DNA of 64,000 bases from Margaritifera margaritifera (taxonomy: Eukaryota > Mollusca > Bivalvia > Unionida > Margaritiferidae): positions 1,358,001 to 1,422,000 of the forward strand of contig JAQPZY010001157.1 in assembly GCA_029931535.1 (NCBI GenBank), read 5' to 3'. This document shows positions 44,996 through 56,350 of the stretch, in pieces; position 1 is the first letter of the stretch; each line of letters begins with the position of its first letter. The notes beneath the pieces are model-generated. The model was not told the origin of the DNA and did not search any database. It saw only the letters and a list, made by a program, of their open reading frames with translations. Position numbers and translations under genes: made by a program.

Positions 44996-46302
44996 AGAAT
45001 AACAGCAACAAGAACTACAACAACAACAACAACAACAATAAAAGCATAGTAACGACAACAACAATAAAGCAGTGTGAAGCTAATACATGCCATTACAAAT
45101 AGCTGACCTAAATATATACCTCCACCGCTTGTGCAATTGGAACCTCAATTTGTAGATAATGTGGGGCACGATAAATCATTTTCCAAAAATATTTCACCAC
45201 AGATGATTTTGAAAAATTATAAAAAGAGTTTACTCTTCATTTTACGGATTCGGGACCTAGACTAAGTAGAATCAATTTCCAAAGAGAAACATTGGGTCAT
45301 TGGTAACATTTATATCCATACAATGCAACTCTCTGGAGAGAAATGTTCAGAAAGACATAGTAAGACATAACTGATAGAAAAGCACATCAGAAAAATAGTT
45401 CATATCCTCATACTATCAAATAATTTTGGAGGGAAAGGTTACCAAGTTGCAAGAATAATAATTGATCTATATATAAGACAATCAAAATGTAGTTTCTTCC
45501 CTTGCTTGTTATTATCATTTAAAAAAAAATTAGAAATGTAATCAATGGTTGATGAGTAAGATTGCAACCAATAGTGTTTTAATTGTCCGCAAATAGGTTC
45601 TTAGGTTTAATCCGATTACTGCAGAGTAAATTTTCAAAAATATAATGATTTTAACATATCCTTTAAGGCTTAGCGATGCCATAACAATACTTCTTTGGAG
45701 GATTGGGCAGTTTTCTTCTTACTTGAGGTTGACAAACTGTATGGCAATACTACCCTACAACATATGGACAGTGTACCTTACATGATGTTTATCATCAGCA
45801 TGATCCCTAATCATTTCATCATTATCGTTGATATTTTCGTATAAGAAAATATTTTACCATGCACGCTGATATGTGTTTATTTAATATTATAGCCATATGT
45901 ATTCTAATCATATAAATTAATTATAAGAAGCATATTCTCATATGCCATCTAAGGTTGTCGAGTCCACTTCAAAGGACATTAAGACTAAATTCGTAATATC
46001 AGTGTTTGAGTGGACAAATGAAGAGACTGTGCATCAACGATTATACAGCAAACAGATCTTCAAAAGTCTTTTGATTTAAAGTAGTAAGGACATACCAAAA
46101 TATATTATATATTAAATGTTTCCCTTACGACTATTTATATTTTCAATCTTCATTGAAATTCAGTTGCAACTGGATCAAAAGATCAACTAACTCAATATAT
46201 TTAACTTTTGTCGCCTTCTGGAAATTTTATGACGAGAACGGTGCTTGGTAAAACCGTTACTGTTTTGCAGTCTGGTACAGCTTTGAGAAAAATATTCAAA
46301 AG

Positions 46303-46357
<55 letters not shown>

Positions 46358-48363
46358 AAGGTGCAAATGTCAACAACTCCACTGTGATAGCAATAGTACT
46401 TGGAATGTTGTTTGGAGTCTGTGTTGTCCTGGTTGTAATCCTGTCCATATGTTTACACAGATACCGCAAGTTGGCAGAAGGTTAGTTTGCGTATCACTCA
46501 ACCTAAATGTACAAAATATTTTTACAATTCAGACAAGGAACTAATACAATTATAAAACATAAGCAAGTGCTAATAATGTCACTCTTCAACCACAAAATTC
46601 GCTGGAAACCCTTGAAGCAGTAACTGTCATTGATGATTGCATTCCCGCTAACACCACACGTATTTTTTTTCTCACCTTTCCACTTTCCACTTATCCACTT
46701 TCTGGCTCCACGTATAAACTATGCATTAATATAAGTATGACTCTTGCCATTGCTGTTACTTCATGGACACATTTTATTTTACAGAATTGCAAAGTCAAGC
46801 ACAAAGGTAAGTTCAAACAATTTTGGGGGGATGGAGTAATTTTATTCTTCTTCTAAAAATCTAAATTACGATGAAATCATTATTTGCTTCATCCCATTAT
46901 ATATATATCAATAAAATTATGTAAATTATTGCACAATCATTCAAAGCAAACATTTTGGTACTCCTGAAATTTTGTCCAGCTATTGATCCTGAGTGTTGCT
47001 GTGTTACTTGTTTGATTTACGGACATTTTTTGCTTCTATTGCCAATAAAATGCATCTGCACATATAAATGCTTAACAAGGCGAATATTTGACCAAGATAT
47101 CACCCGGAGATTGAGAATATATATTTGCATTGTAAACATACACTACATATGGTAGCCTTTCATCTAAAAAAATATAGTTCTAATTTCATGATGACTTTCG
47201 TGCCGAAAACTGATCTGATGTTATTCATGTATTTGTTTAGCCGTTCGCATACGTATGATGAATTAAAGGAGAGGGTGGTATCTTTAGGACCGTACTCTGT
47301 CTCGAACGTAGAACCTTCAGGTAATTCTTTTTTGTAGGTCATCTCTCTCTCTCTCTACAAGCTAAAAGCTCTGGCAAGCTATGTATCAGCAAACAAAACG
47401 ATGTGCTTTGCACCCAAACACTACACATTGTTTCTTTCAAGTGTTTCTCTTGCAGAATGGTAATGATGTTAATGGTCATCGAAATGATAATAAATGATTT
47501 CAATCGCTTATTAAATATAGACCTAATTCACGGTTTCATGTTGCGCTATTATTTTCTCCGCAGTTTTATCCCCTATTAACATCAGCATGTTAAGGGCCGC
47601 TGGTGTCCTGTTTTTCCCCATTGAATTAGATCTCCCTCTGTCTTTATATTTTTCTGTGGAGGGCGTGGCCATGAGCATCGTACCTCTCCTATCTATTTTC
47701 TCCTGTCTTCAGAATAAAAGCCTTTGCACGCCGAAAGCTTATTTTGTTGTTACCACATCTTAATGTCCGAAATTCGAATCCCACCGATAGCCACAATTGA
47801 TTGAGTAGACCCGTTTCTACCTAAATATGACTACCTTAACAGATGGTGTTTAATTCACATGGCAATCAAATGAGGTGTGAACACTTAGTTTTAGTTTCTC
47901 AGTCATTGTGTGCTAATTGACATTTCAACAACTCTCCATTAATTACTGCTTGTCGGTGATCATGGACACCTCTAGCACATCATCATGAAAGACACGTGCC
48001 AATTGCCTTGACATTTCTGAAGTTGTACCTGTCTGTCAGTATTTCTTGAAACGCCAGCTGAAGTCAAGCAATAAATTAGTTAGCGGAAAGCAGTGTTAAC
48101 TCGACATCCGACCGCGTGAGAATGAGACTAGATGCCACATAACGGCTTAACTAGTGTTGCATAAGCCTTTATGTAGTGCCACGGAATTGACGTCAGTTCA
48201 TGTCTCAGGTTTTAGGAATATAAACCTTCATATACAGCTGGTGTATTTTATATTGCCACATGTCAAGTAACACCATATAATATTTATCAAATAATAGTTC
48301 GTTTTCGATGGTTATAATATTTAAATGACTGATTGATTAATAAGTGAAAAATGTTTTTTTCTC

Positions 48364-48410
<47 letters not shown>

Positions 48411-49991
48411 AATTAGATGCACGTCAAGTTGTAGGAAATTTGAAAAATTAGCGAATTGTTTAGTTTCCTTAGACCCATGTTATTTATAAAACTGTTTTTT
48501 CATTTCAGAAAATCATCAACAAAGGTAATTTTATAAATCCCCTGCACTCGTGCGCATCAATTCATAACTATATAAATGATGGTAATTGCAGACCCTAATT
48601 TGCTATAGTATGCTACTAACTGAAATTTTACATCTATAATACTTCTTGCTAAGATTTGAAGTAAAACTATAGCATAGAGTTGTTAATTGTAAGGAAATAC
48701 ATTTTCTAGTAATCAGAAATCTATAGAAGCCTATATCATGTTTAAATTATACATGCACATAACTATATAGTTGTACTTATAGTTTCATTTTAATATAATA
48801 CATCATTCCTTGGCATGACTTGAATTATAATTTGCTATTTGTTTGATTATTTCGTTCTGGAATCTTTCATTCTTTGTTTACTGTTTAATTGTATGAAGTA
48901 CTTTAATGATACTTTTTTCCATACTGCAGTGACTACTTAAATCCGTACGATCAATTAAACCGAGGAGTGGAACGTTCAGAACAGTACGAAATGTTGGACA
49001 GTAGTCATTCAGGTTAGAAAATAGTTTATTTACGTTTAGGGCAAGTAAATTACAAGGTTTTCATACATGGCATATAATCATGCAAACATATATTTTCTGC
49101 TACTTATTCGTACAAAATACATTTTTTCATCAACGTATTCAGAGTTATAAGTTTTTGTACCAAAGCTAACTATTTGTGTTCCGCAATAATAAATATATAA
49201 AGTTACATAAGAATCAAGTCTTAGATTTCCCACACTTCAATAGGTATTCATATGTTTAAAAAAAAGTGTTTTTGTCGATATCGATCAAAAACTTCTGATT
49301 TATGTTTGAATCAACAGTTTTTCCAATATAACAGGTTCACTGTCGAAATGACAACTAATTTGGTCCTGTAAGTTTTACAACCGTTTACGTTTTGTCTTCC
49401 CTGTGAATGGAGAGACATTTATTGCTTTTCTGGCGGCGACCTATGGTGTAATATTACACTTTTCGAAAGTGACACATCTCCTACATTAGTAGCTTTATTC
49501 AGTTTCAACATAGTGCGATCATGATATTCATGCATACTATGTATGCTTTTATTTGGGTTTTGATCAGATTGATTTCACTGCTATCTGTACAACAGGTTGA
49601 GTTCGTATTTCTGAAATCATGGAAAATGCCTCACTGTAAAAAACACAAGATAACACTATTCAGTGCAGGCTTTAGTCCGACTCTCCTAAGATGAGACAGC
49701 TGCGCTGTTAATATGTATCAGCGTATTTATCAGTGCACTGATATCATGAACACACTATCAAATATTTCAGTATGACTAAAGTGTTTAATCTGATATACTC
49801 CTTGCTCCTCTCTTCCTCGCTTAAATAGTATGATAATGCTTTTAACAGGCAATAAACCCGGTAGGCAGAATACTTATGTAGGTCATATTTAATTGTATTT
49901 CACAGTAATATTTGTTTTCTTGCCTTTTTTAGATAGAAGAGCTCGTACAGAAAAGAAACCATACGTCAATATGGCGCATAATGTGCTGTGA
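42751..49991 (+). CDS. 3' part of a single-pass receptor gene: stalk, TM helix, tyrosine-rich signalling tail (7 exons)
   Basis: Seven exons at 42751-42801, 46361-46480, 46785-46806, 47241-47320, 48509-48524, 48930-49012 and 49933-49991. All have AG acceptors and GT donors, and all six junctions agree in phase (1,1,2,1,2,1), which is very unlikely by chance. Order: Ser/Thr-rich stalk, one hydrophobic helix of about 22 residues, basic HRYRK stop-transfer, then a cytoplasmic tail of about 90 residues with YDEL, YSVS, YLNP, YDQL, YEML and a terminal YVNM. Known: YxxL pairs spaced as in an ITAM bind tandem SH2 domains when phosphorylated; YxNM fits both the Grb2 (YxN) and PI3K p85 (YxxM) consensus. 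The ectodomain exons must lie upstream and were not identified, so the family (Ig-type, MEGF-type or other) is open. Confidence 0.82.
43322..43378 (+). repeat. (TA)n microsatellite
   Basis: About 25 TA units with a TATG end. Confidence 0.95.
44197..44296 (+). repeat. (CT)n(TA)n compound microsatellite
   Basis: About 26 CT units run directly into about 18 TA units. Confidence 0.95.
44691..44850 (+). repeat. 80-bp tandem duplication
   Basis: Copies at 44691-44770 and 44771-44850 start TCAACACAAG and share AATGTGCATTCGTTGTGTCT; only a few bases differ. Confidence 0.92.
44957..45045 (+). repeat. (ATC)n and (CAA)n microsatellites
   Basis: About 13 ATC units, then after 25 bp a run of CAA units. 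Confidence 0.95.
46307..46357 (+). repeat. (TTA)n microsatellite at a splice acceptor
   Basis: About 16 TTA units end 4 bp before the transmembrane exon and stand in the position of the polypyrimidine tract. Confidence 0.9.
46361..46480 (+). CDS. Receptor exon: transmembrane helix
   Basis: 120 nt, phase 1 to 1. It has an NNST sequon, then VIAIVLGMLFGVCVVLVVIL and SICLH followed by RYRK. One Cys lies in the helix and one just after it. The acceptor AAAG| directly follows a (TTA)n tract. Confidence 0.88.
46785..46806 (+). CDS. Receptor microexon 1 (22 nt)
   Basis: Acceptor ATTTTATTTTACAG, donor AG|GTAAGT. Phase 1 to 2, encoding E-LQSQAQ plus the first two bases of a split Ser codon. Confidence 0.75.
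47241..47320 (+). CDS. Receptor tail exon with YDEL and YSVS
   Basis: 80 nt, phase 2 to 1. The acceptor is ATTTGTTTAG and the donor G|GTAATT. It encodes RSHTYDELKERVVSLG, a PYSVSNVEPS end, and the first base of the next codon. Confidence 0.82.
47560..47765 (+). repeat. Possible solo LTR or other retroelement fragment in a receptor intron
   Basis: A GC-richer stretch with AAGGGCCGCTGGTGTCC, a TTTATATTT box, an AATAAAAGCC polyadenylation-like signal and a GTTGTTACCACA end. The layout (TG start, TATA, AATAAA, CA end) is LTR-like. No target duplication or second copy was seen. Confidence 0.25.
48366..48408 (+). repeat. (TA)n microsatellite
   Basis: About 20 TA units inside the intron before microexon 2. 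Confidence 0.95.
48509..48524 (+). CDS. Receptor microexon 2 (16 nt)
   Basis: Acceptor TTTTTTCATTTCAG, donor AG|GTAATT. Phase 1 to 2, encoding E-NHQQ plus a split Ser codon, parallel to microexon 1. Confidence 0.7.
48930..49012 (+). CDS. Receptor tail exon with YLNP, YDQL and YEML
   Basis: 83 nt, phase 2 to 1. Acceptor TTCCATACTGCAG. It contains DYLNPYDQLNRG and, nine residues after the first YxxL, YEML, an ITAM-like spacing. The donor is G|GTTAG. Confidence 0.85.
49933..49991 (+). CDS. Receptor last coding exon with YVNM
   Basis: Acceptor GCCTTTTTTAG. It encodes DRRARTEKKPYVNMAHNVL and a TGA at 49989-49991. YVNM matches the dual Grb2/PI3K-binding motif type known from CD28 (YMNM). Confidence 0.85.
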
Positions 49992-50167
49992 AGTTTGATT
50001 ACAATGCAACTCTTTAGTAATGTTTCCTCCACATTCAATCGATTATTGCACAGGTCATAAGGAGAAATACCTATCACCTAAAGTTCACTTTAACCTCAAA
50101 GACCACCGACTGGTTTTTCAACAGTGAAGAGAAAAAGAATCTAGTAGTTTATTACATTGTCCAAATA

Positions 50168-50231
<64 letters not shown>

Positions 50232-51000
50232 ATTTATATATATATACTGATTACTGATGAGGGTACAACATATATTAAGTTCAAAGGCAATGAGCGTACT
50301 ATATCAATACTCGTTAATGTGCGATTTATATGACCTTTAAAAATATCTTTATTTACCTATCATATTTATTACAATAAGGATGGATTATTTGCACTGCCAA
50401 CAAGATACCTTTCCTGATCTAAGTTGTGGTCAACAAATGTAGCACGGAACTGCATGTAGCAAATTATTCTCGTCATGCATTTATGCGTTGTGGAGACAGA
50501 ATTGTATATCCACAAAATTCAAATTTTATATTTGTATAGTTTCTGCATCATTTAAATCATTCGTGGATATAGTTCAAATGGTGACTTTAATATCATTATT
50601 TATGTCTGACAAAAGTGTTATTTGGCTTTGATGATCTTTCAAACATTTGACTCAAGCGGATATATCACTATCTACATCTGATGACCTTTTGAGTTTCTAT
50701 ATTTCTAATTTGTAGAGCTGAATCTTTCGATATCTCTACCCCATACCCTTCCAATACGTATTTGCTTTCATGCAATTTCCTCTCTCGCATGTATGTTTGT
50801 AAAGCTTGGAGTTTTAGATGTTATTCATTGAAAATGCCCTATGTTGTATTGAAAGTAAAGAAAACTTAGATAGATTTTCATATCTGTCGTCCTCTACACC
50901 GAATAAGGCTAATAATCTTCAGGAAAACTATTCTTTAAAAATACTGCATTACACAATTTTGTAAAGAAAGTTTTTTTTTATTCAGTACGTACAATAAACA
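49992..51000 (+). other. Probable 3' UTR of the receptor gene
   Basis: Non-coding DNA after the stop codon. A (TA)n tract lies at 50171-50222, and a candidate AATAAA polyadenylation signal at 50993-50998 follows a T-rich stretch. The true 3' end is not determined. Confidence 0.35.
50171..50222 (+). repeat. (TA)n microsatellite
   Basis: About 26 TA units. Confidence 0.95.
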
Positions 51001-52285
51001 GACAATAATTCTTCATATATTGCAGCCGTGCATATCCGATTACTTAACAATCAAATCAAAGTGTAGTCTCCAATTGTAGAAATCTGAAGCCGCTGTAATC
51101 ACACCTTCATTCGTGCCTCATTCAAATATTAATTATTCACATAAAAAGTCAGACACCCTCGATATTTATTTCACAGAGTAAGTACTTGCTTGCACTTTAC
51201 AAGGTCATATGAATATTATGTTATGGATACTGAAAATGTCATAAAAATGGTTTTTCAGAATATGAAAAAATTCTAAGTTGTGTTTCAGCAGAAAAGCTTT
51301 GAACAGCCTTAATCGAATTTATTGCATCATAAACATAAACATAACATGACGCAATAATATTTGCTTATAAGTGTGCTCATTGACATATTATCAGGTAAAC
51401 AGAATTGGTGAAATAATGAGGCAACGTTTTTGGCACTGTGTAAAGGCATGCAAGTATCAACTTTTTAAAAGTTTCTTCATAACATTATTGAAATCATATT
51501 GCACTAAAATATGAAAATAATAACTTTCTCCAGATAACATCATATATAAGAAAGATGTTAAAGAAAAAAATAGGTTCTCATGCATCATTCGCGGATACAC
51601 GTTACAGTTTGGAGCACACGGGAAAGTACCCCACCATCTGCCATAACCATCTTTCAGCGGATTAATTAGAGATATTTTAAAATGTATTACATGTCTGGAT
51701 TGCTCTTTTATCGAATTAAAAGGTATATTTATGCTTTAAAACCTGTATGTTAATACCTCGTTCTATCTAACGAATAATGTCATATAGTCGCGGAAACATG
51801 TGCTTCCAAGGCGTTCAGCTTGGGAATAGACATAGATCATATATATTGAACCTCAAATGAAACCGACACGTATAGCGATTGGAAAAAACGTTTTATATTT
51901 TTTTTTCTTTAGTCCTGAGTCTTCATCTGTATATATTGTTTGATCACCGAAGATACTTTGTTCTGCTTATTCGCTCTTTGCTTTACCGTCAGTAGGAATT
52001 TTCAGTACAAGTCTGGACCATAACGAATGAACGACCTTTTGGTATTTAACACCTTTCTTAATTGGACTGGAAGCTAAACAAATATCCGTAAATAGAACTA
52101 TTATCTTGCGAAATATTACTTCTTGGAGTGTTAATACACACATATTAGCAAATTTTAACAAGGGAGACTTGCTACGTTAGTAACGGTGGTACCATCAATA
52201 GCTGTCTGACCAGTAGTTATTTCCGAACACTTGTACTTTATCGCAGCATCATACAGTAGCGGCATTACATTTCCTTCAAATACAA
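51000..52285. other. No gene seen
   Basis: AT-rich non-coding text. Confidence 0.45.
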
Positions 52286-52289
52286 ATGT

Positions 52290-52388
52290 CTCTATTCCCG
52301 AGCGGGATTCGAACCCATACCTCTACGTTAATTTTGCTTAGCTTTGTGTTGTCCGATGTCTTTGCCGATTGCACCACTGAAACGCCTC
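52290..52388 (-). repeat. tRNA-like sequence (SINE head or tRNA pseudogene), minus strand
   Basis: On the minus strand, box A-like GTGGTGCAATCGGCAAAG (about 52359-52376) and a good box B GGGTTCGAATCCC (52304-52316) lie about 45 bp apart, leaving room for a long variable arm. The text between does not fold into a standard cloverleaf by eye. Confidence 0.55.
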
Positions 52389-52394
52389 CTTCCA

Positions 52395-52495
52395 AAATAA
52401 AAGTCAGTTGTGCAATCGGTAAAGATGTTAGACCTTACAACGCTTGACGAAGTTGCTGCATATATATGGGTTCGAATCTATATCGGGAAATATAT
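52395..52495 (+). repeat. tRNA-like sequence, plus strand, facing away from the first
   Basis: Box A-like GTTGTGCAATCGGTAAAG (about 52407-52424) and box B GGGTTCGAATCTA (52468-52480). It is a diverged copy of the minus-strand unit at 52290-52388, in inverted orientation with only a few bp between. Confidence 0.55.
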
Positions 52496-52580
52496 TTAAT
52501 CCAAAATTGCTCTGTTTAACCCGCCAGCGTCACTTTCTTTCCCGTCAGTCTTCTCGGCCTTACTCTCCTGCAGTGACATC

Positions 52581-52582
52581 AA

Positions 52583-52617
<35 letters not shown>

Positions 52618-52618
52618 G
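52581..52618 (+). repeat. (TTA)n microsatellite
   Basis: About 12 TTA units. Confidence 0.95.
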
Positions 52619-52619
52619 A

Positions 52620-53600
52620 CGCATTTTTATCACCTTACCATCTAATCAAAATACTGTGCATTCACATCTTTGTTTCTGGTAGTAGAAACTATATTCGGGA
52701 TGTAAAGCTAGAAGAGAAAAATAATGCATTACGACTTGTGGTACACTATGAAACATAACCTCATCGCAATGGTGAAGATCACGCCAAGCAGTCTATCGCT
52801 ATAGTTCTGCTAATGTGCATATAATCTTGTTCTTCTTATTCATAGATAATAGAACCCTTTCCAGACATGTAGTTATTTCATTCGTTATTTTATTCTTTTT
52901 CTATAACTTAGACCTCAACTTTGTTTTGATCGAACATGTCTACAGCAACGGTAACTTGATAATGAACGTTGCAGATACAGGGTATTATTTGAATTGTCTA
53001 TCCATCTAATTGCATTTCCATTCAACAGTTCGGCTTACCAGGCGCCTTGTTTTGAGCACGCTCGATATTCTTTACAGTTATTGAGATATATGTCTTTAAA
53101 ATTATTTTGATATACAATCTCACTATTCCATCTTATATGTCTATTATGCAATAGGTAGGAAGATGGAATTGTCCGGGCCATATGATGTAATAGAGTGTGG
53201 TCATTTATGTAAGTCAAAAGGATAGGTACTATAAGGCATCTTTTTTGACCCAAAATTAAAAACATTTTTTAAAAAAGTAGTTGATTTGAGAACACCATGG
53301 CACAAAATTGATCAGCTTTTGAAAACTTTAAATAGCAATTAATGTAAAAAAAGATTTAAATGTAACGTCATACGCCTGTTCTCATGACGTCACCTTTGGC
53401 AGTCATTTTGTACTAAAAGTTGGAGCAATTTTTTAAAAATATCAAGCAGTCCACATGCAATAACCAATTTTATATTTGTGCAGAATATAAAAGTATGCGT
53501 GAATAAGTTATTACTAGAATATCGTTTTGGTTGTCGCGTGTGGACCATGTGAAAAACAAGAACATTTATGTTAGTTAGCGTTCATTGGTAGCTTGCATCG
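52620..53600. other. No gene seen
   Basis: AT-rich; a TGACGTCA octamer at 53385-53392 stands alone without promoter context. Confidence 0.45.
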
Positions 53601-53609
53601 CTATAATGA

Positions 53610-54395
53610 TCAAGTATTAACTACATCTAAACTAACGTTTCTACTGTAATGAACACATAAAATGATTTTGACAGAAAATAGAGATATTCTTACGAAATAG
53701 CCAGCGTTATAGGTTAAGAATTTGTTATAGAAAAGAAATTTTCCCGACTTATTTAAAAATTGCTTGGAGAAAAGAGTTATTGCATTATTTAAGACTATGT
53801 CATCAAAGTCTAATTTGTTATTGAGAATTGACTGCAGAATTAAGTTATAACCTTTAAAAATCTTAAGCATCTTAATTTTGTTTATTTGGGTTTTGAAAAT
53901 ACTTTAATTCCATTCTTATAAGATATGCTCGTAGTCCGCGTTCAGTAACATGTATGTGGTTTCTACTACCGGTGTACATCAGTGTTTGCATTGCTGACAG
54001 TATGCCATAATTTGTTTTATGCAACAGTTCCAAAACTGCCGGAAGAATCACCTGATCATGGTTTTTGGAGGTAAATAAATATTCGGTTACATCTGTCTTG
54101 ATATATTTAAACAAGGAATTATTCGGCAGTCAACTTTCCGGTTATTTCTTATGTGCCATTTACGAAGTATATCTGAATGGATCGTATAAGTTGGTCGTCA
54201 GATATTATGGAAAATATAACAATCTATCAATGGAACTATCTGTACATCAAGTAATAAATGCAAAGAGCAAATTATTGCTGCATTATAGTTTTGCGCTTGC
54301 TGTGGATATAGAAAATAAAGAAGAGAAAAAAACAGTTATACCATATTTATTAACATCATTTGTTATATGCAAGTTCGGTGATTGTGAATGTTGAG
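53610..54395 (-). pseudogene. Decayed minus-strand coding region of unknown family
   Basis: Two adjacent minus-strand frames, 54114-53872 (80 codons) and 53870-53610 (86 codons), read on from one another with a frame change at about 53871. Text upstream to about 54395 in the first frame keeps a coding look but has several stops. Seen: EYLFTSKNHDQVILPAVLEL, a TLMYTGSRNHIHVTERGLRA segment, and a helical LDFDDIVLNNAITLFSKQFL. The composition (balanced charge, regular hydrophobics) is unlike the repeats nearby. I do not recognise the family. The 109-codon plus-strand frame opposite is probably its shadow. Confidence 0.3.
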
Positions 54396-54730
54396 GCGGA
54401 TTTTTTAAAGAATGGTTTATTGCACAGCAGCTGTTCTTGTCCTAAAACAGCTTTTGATATTTTTTCCACATATATATTTTTTCTTATTCCATTTTGCAAA
54501 ATTATATCTCAGTTTAAATTTATTGTATGGTTTTCCTTTTTTCCTCATGAAAAGAAAATGGTGATGATGCTTCTCTTGAGTTTTTCTTATTTTCTTTTCC
54601 ACATTTATACCTACGTTTTCATTTTTCATAATACAACAGGGACGGGGCGGAGGATAATTTTGTTACGAGTATTTAGAAAAAAAGGTCTTTAAAGTTCTCC
54701 TTGGTTGAGAGTCATATATTCCTCTCTGTT
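54396..54730. other. No gene seen
   Basis: T-rich text; a 110-codon hydrophobic plus-strand frame (54360-54692) looks like low-complexity Phe/Ile chance. Confidence 0.4.
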
Positions 54731-55680
54731 TATATTTATTTGGGACAAGGCGAAATGTAATTTTAAAAATGTCCATAGGTTTAACATGGTAGAAAACAGG
54801 GGAATTTAACAATATGCCTCCATGCTGAATTTTCATGGGGACAATATAAAACGTAATGTGACACATGTCTATTATTTCAACATTACGGTCAATATTGGGT
54901 ATAAGGTGAATTTAGCATGGGTGGGTCTCTATGGGGCATAATAGGAATTCAAGATAGATATACTGATCAGCACCACTACCTACATACCAATACCCAGTGA
55001 TCTTCTATCCAACACACACACTATACCATCAACACAGAAGTACAGTGGGCCGATATGAGGACAATAGGAATTTAGCATTAGGCAGCCATTTTTAAGATTC
55101 ATAGGACAAGGAGAAATATAATGTTAAAAATGTTCATAGGTTTAACATGATGGGTGGTTATTGGGACAATGTCAATTTAATATTAGACCGCCATTTTAGG
55201 ATTTGTAGGGAGAAGGGGAAATATAATGTTAAAAAGTACTATAGGATTAACATGATGGGTCGTTATAGGGACAAGGGGAATCTAACATTATGCCTATATC
55301 TTGAAATAGTTATAGGGGGAAGGGGGAATGTAACGTTACAATGTCCATAGTATTAACATGATGGATCATTATAGGTACAAGGGGAATTGAGCATTATGTC
55401 TCCATGTTAAAAAATGTGTAGGGACAAGGGGAAATGTAATGTTAACAATGGCCATATGATTAACATGATGGGTCGTCATAGGAACAAGGGGAATATAACA
55501 TTATGCATCCATGTTGAACAAGTTATAGGGGCCAGGAGAAAAGTAACTTTAAAATTGTCCATATGTTTAGCATGATAGATCTCTATAGGGTCAAGGGGAA
55601 TCTTAAAAATGCACATAGGTTCAATATTATGGGTCGATATGGGACATAAGGGGAATTAAATTTTGGTCTCTATGGGGAAT
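54730..55680 (+). repeat. ~107-bp tandem array (left arm)
   Basis: TTAACATGATGGGTCGTTAT-like words recur at about 55140, 55246, 55350, 55460 and 55566, separated by GGGACAAGGGGAAT(G)TAA-like text and a CATTATGCCTCCATGTTGAA-like segment. Period about 107 bp, moderate divergence. Confidence 0.85.
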
Positions 55681-55719
55681 GGGAATTTGACAAATATATA
55701 CTGACCAGCACCAATGCAT

Positions 55720-56180
55720 ACTGACAAATACTCAGTAATCAACTAACCATCATCCCATACATGCTATTGATACGACGTTTTGAGTGACCAATACCCAGTA
55801 ATTTTCTGTTCAACGCCCACACTATATCATCAACACGCCGTTGGAGTGACCAAGGACCATATATACGATCCAACTCCCACACTATACCATCAACACTCCA
55901 TTATGAGTGACCAATAGCCAGTGATCTGCTATTGAACACCCAGACACTACCATCAACATGCCTTTGGAGTAACCAATACTCAAGGATATAGTATCCAACA
56001 CCCACACTATACCATCAACAACCTCTGGGAGTAACCAACAACCATTGATCTACTATCCAACACCCATACTATACTATCAACACACCGTTTGGAATGACCA
56101 GCACCCAATCATGTATTATCCATTAGCCCCACATTTACTATCCAACACCCAACACATATTATTTAACACACCGTTTGGAA
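55720..56180 (+). repeat. ~62-bp tandem array
   Basis: CACACTATACCATCAACA and GGAGTGACCAATA words recur at about 55831, 55891, 55953, 56015 and 56079 with a period of 60-64 bp. A lone unit also sits near 54990. Confidence 0.85.
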
Positions 56181-56207
56181 TGACCAGCACCCGCTTATCT
56201 CCTAACC

Positions 56208-56350
56208 AACGGGTAGGTGTGCTCACACATAGACAAACATACTTATATACTATCATACATGGAGTGAAAAGGAGAAAAAAGGGTAGGAGTGCTCACACAT
56301 AGACAAACATAGTTATACACTATCATACATAGGGTGAATAAAGAGAAAAA
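56208..56350 (+). repeat. Two-copy ~70-bp direct repeat
   Basis: GGGTAGGAGTGCTCACACAT followed by AGACAAACAT and an ACTATCATACAT-GGAGTGAA segment occurs twice. Inverted relatives lie at 57177-57235 and 57345-57410. Confidence 0.85.

Larger units (their letters stand above)
42802..46360 (+). other. Receptor intron 1 (with repeats); no other gene seen
   Basis: Holds (TA)n at 43322-43378, (CT)n/(TA)n at 44197-44296, an 80-bp tandem duplication at 44691-44850, (ATC)n at 44957-44995 and (TTA)n at its 3' end. The 76- and 111-codon frames over the microsatellites are artefacts of low complexity. Confidence 0.6.

Noticed and set aside
53385..53392. TGACGTCA octamer (also at 48188-48195) as CRE promoter sites
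   Set aside because: Isolated octamers without nearby promoter or transcript evidence.
54065..54692. Two 109-110 codon plus-strand ORFs
   Set aside because: One is opposite the decayed minus-strand coding region and the other is Phe/Ile-rich low complexity; no motifs.
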